DNA of 6,854 nucleotides, taken from positions 1 to 6,854 of the forward strand of contig JAJZCJ010000175.1 of the NCBI GenBank assembly GCA_021846145.1, given 5' to 3'. This document shows positions 5,483 through 6,854 of this stretch, one piece after another; positions within the stretch are counted from its first letter, which is position 1; each line of letters starts with the position of its first letter. The stretch comes from Bacillota bacterium. Its GTDB lineage: Bacteria > Bacillota > Bacilli > Alicyclobacillales > SLC66. The notes below the pieces were generated by a model that saw only the letters and a program-made list of their open reading frames with translations, was not told the DNA's origin and searched no databases. The translations under genes and the position numbers were made by a program.

Positions 5483-6771
5483 CGACTTTTCACCTCGGAA
5501 GGATGTTGAGCCGTATATGGGGTGAGGCGATCTTTTAAATCCACAAACACAACATCAGACTTACAAAGTGGTAATTTCTTTTCCCAATCTATCATTGCAA
5601 AATCTGGTTGCCATGTGCCCACGAGTACAGCGTCTGCTTCTTGTAAGCATTCTTCCAGTGATGCTACTTGGTAGGGTAAAAAATCTGTCACCGTCGGATC
5701 AAATGCTTTTAAGTTGGCACCGTAGGAAATTAGCAATTCTGCGCAGTCAACGGCAGGACTGTTGCGCGTATCATTGGAACCGTCCTTCATGCCAAGCCCT
5801 AATACGGCAATATGACTGTTTGCAATGGGTTTCCCCATATCCATGAGTTCTCCTGCCAGACGATCCATTAGGTAATTTGGTACATAGGCATTAATTTGGC
5901 GCGCCAATCGGAAAAGCGGCAGCGCGTTTTCATCTTGTAATGACGCACCTAAGTAATGATAAGCGTTGGGAATGCAATAGCCACCCACGCCGATGCCTGG
6001 TTCTAGTAAATTCACTCGGGGATGTGTATTAGCCATTCTAATTAATTCATAAACGTTTATGTTGCGGGCTTCGCAATAGCGTGCCAATTGTTGCGCCAAC
6101 GCGATATTCACATCCCGTTGAACATTTTCAACGACTTTGACCGATTCTGCGACGGCAAGTGTAGTAATGTGTAGTTGACCTGAGGTTAGTTCACTAAGTA
6201 GATCTTTGGCCGCCAGCGCACATGATTCTGTATAGCCACCAAGGACGATGTCGAGTGTCTGAAACTCATACATGGCTCGCCCCTCAGCCACGCGTTCTGC
6301 AGCATAGGCAATATGAAAGTCGACTCCTGGCTCTAGTCCGCTTTTTTCTCTGAGGCGTGGAATAAGTTGTTCTTCCATCATTCCTGGAATAAGGGTGCTG
6401 CGAATCAGCACTAAATCACCAGGCTTAATAGCTTGTCCTAAGTCCTCCATGGCATGATATAAAGGAGCCGTATTCAACTGTCCTTCTAAACTGACTGGAA
6501 TTCCAACAGTGACGATAAAAGCCTGACTATCACGAGTATCCTTCCAGTCAAAAGTAGGCGAAAAGTTGCCGTTTTGTAAGTGGCGCTGCAATATTGAAGA
6601 TAAAGACTCTTCTTTATAATCCTCATGAATAGAGGTGTGTCCTTGCAATAGCTGCTCGATCTTTCTGCGGTCCACATCCATACCTATTACAGTCAATCCT
6701 TTTTCACAAAAGGAGAGTGAAAGGGGCAATCCAATAAAACCTAAGCCGACAACGCTGATCGTTCTTTTCAT
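5479..6771 (-). CDS. Nucleotide-sugar dehydrogenase (UDP-glucose / UDP-ManNAc dehydrogenase family)
   Basis: This superfamily oxidises C6 of a UDP-hexose to a uronic acid with two NAD+. The 430-residue protein shows all three domains: NAD-binding (VVGLGFIGLPL, 7-17; acidic Asp32 and Asp34 after strand 2), the central domain, and the C-terminal UDP-binding domain (VLGLGMKDGSNDTRNSPA, 323-340). Lys212 and Asn216 in SVKVVENVQRDVNIALAQQL, and the catalytic Cys266, are present. The ANTHPRVNLLEPG stretch (247-259) resembles UDP-N-acetylmannosamine dehydrogenases (WecC type) more than UDP-glucose dehydrogenases, so the substrate is left open. The usual GGHC-x-P-x-DP segment reads GGYCIPNAYHYL, a departure discussed in the findings. 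The start at 6771 was chosen because GGAGG (6784-6788) lies upstream at 12 bases, somewhat long, and MKRTISVVG begins right at the family N terminus. An in-frame ATG at 6795 would add eight residues without a ribosome binding site. It is the first gene of a coupled pair with the glycosyltransferase. Confidence 0.93.
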   Translation of the reverse strand: MKRTISVVGLGFIGLPLSLSFCEKGLTVIGMDVDRRKIEQLLQGHTSIHEDYKEESLSSILQRHLQNGNFSPTFDWKDTRDSQAFIVTVGIPVSLEGQLNTAPLYHAMEDLGQAIKPGDLVLIRSTLIPGMMEEQLIPRLREKSGLEPGVDFHIAYAAERVAEGRAMYEFQTLDIVLGGYTESCALAAKDLLSELTSGQLHITTLAVAESVKVVENVQRDVNIALAQQLARYCEARNINVYELIRMANTHPRVNLLEPGIGVGGYCIPNAYHYLGASLQDENALPLFRLARQINAYVPNYLMDRLAGELMDMGKPIANSHIAVLGLGMKDGSNDTRNSPAVDCAELLISYGANLKAFDPTVTDFLPYQVASLEECLQEADAVLVGTWQPDFAMIDWEKKLPLCKSDVVFVDLKDRLTPYTAQHPSEVKSR

Positions 6772-6783
6772 GAATTTGGTAAT

Positions 6784-6788
6784 CCTCC
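6784..6788 (-). promoter_or_regulatory. Ribosome binding site that decides the dehydrogenase start
   Basis: GGAGG on the - strand is followed by 12 bases and then ATG at 6771. The alternative ATG at 6793-6795 is upstream of this site and has no purine-rich sequence of its own; it falls inside the palindrome ACCATATGGT (6791-6800). Confidence 0.6.
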
Positions 6789-6795
6789 AGACCAT

Positions 6796-6854
6796 ATGGT
6801 TTGATTACATAAACGTACCACATCTATGAGTAGGTGTGAAATAATATAACAAAT
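6796..6854 (-). promoter_or_regulatory. Upstream region of the dehydrogenase gene, promoter not resolved
   Basis: These 59 bases contain no gene. On the - strand, TTGTTA (6847-6852) could be a -35, with the weak -10-like CATAGA (6823-6828) 18 bases on. TATTAT (6841-6846) could instead be a -10 whose -35 would be beyond the window. An imperfect 7-bp stem (CACATCT 6819-6825, AGGTGTG 6832-6838) is also present. None is convincing. Confidence 0.2.

Noticed and set aside
5568..5846. Open frame of 92 codons on the + strand within the dehydrogenase gene
   Set aside because: It is opposite conserved dehydrogenase coding sequence and shows no domain or start signal.
6791..6800. Palindrome ACCATATGGT upstream of the dehydrogenase as an operator
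   Set aside because: A single 10-bp palindrome centred on an NdeI-type CATATG is easily due to chance, and no repeat of it is seen nearby.

Overview
The window looks like chromosomal DNA of a low-to-moderate G+C, probably spore-forming Gram-positive bacterium (Firmicutes, Bacillales-like). The reasons are strong GGAGG-type ribosome binding sites, a pdxT glutaminase subunit followed by serS (as in Bacillus relatives), and a nucleotide-sugar dehydrogenase plus glycosyltransferase pair of the kind used for surface polysaccharides. I cannot name the genus; a low-G+C Alicyclobacillaceae-like organism is only a guess. No mobile element, CRISPR array, tRNA, rRNA or phage gene is visible.

Left part (1-3022, + strand): pdxT (PLP synthase glutaminase; its 5' end is at or just beyond the window edge), an OmpR/PhoB-type regulator with a degenerate receiver domain, serS (seryl-tRNA synthetase), and a small three-helix membrane protein. 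Spacing from the regulator onward is tight (26 and 6 bases), and a Rho-independent terminator at 2989-3022 closes the unit. No T-box leader precedes serS. The regulator sits where a serS leader would often be found.

Middle part (3023-4114): a separately promoted GNAT acetyltransferase gene with a lysine-rich N-terminal tail (+). It converges on a small gene of unknown function on the - strand (84 aa, Trp-rich C terminus). A 10-bp hairpin lies between the two stop codons. The start codon of the small gene lies in one arm of a perfect 13-bp inverted repeat, whose loop holds its ribosome binding site.

Right part (4115-6854, - strand): a UDP-sugar dehydrogenase of the UDP-glucose/UDP-ManNAc dehydrogenase superfamily, translationally coupled through an ATGA overlap to a GT4-type glycosyltransferase. 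Together they suggest synthesis and transfer of an acidic (uronic-acid type) sugar in a cell-surface glycan. Other genes of that pathway may lie beyond the right edge.

Nothing here is clearly a new multi-gene system. The items most worth following up are the phosphorylation-site-defective regulator beside serS, the start-codon hairpin of the 84-aa gene, and the altered active-site segment of the dehydrogenase.
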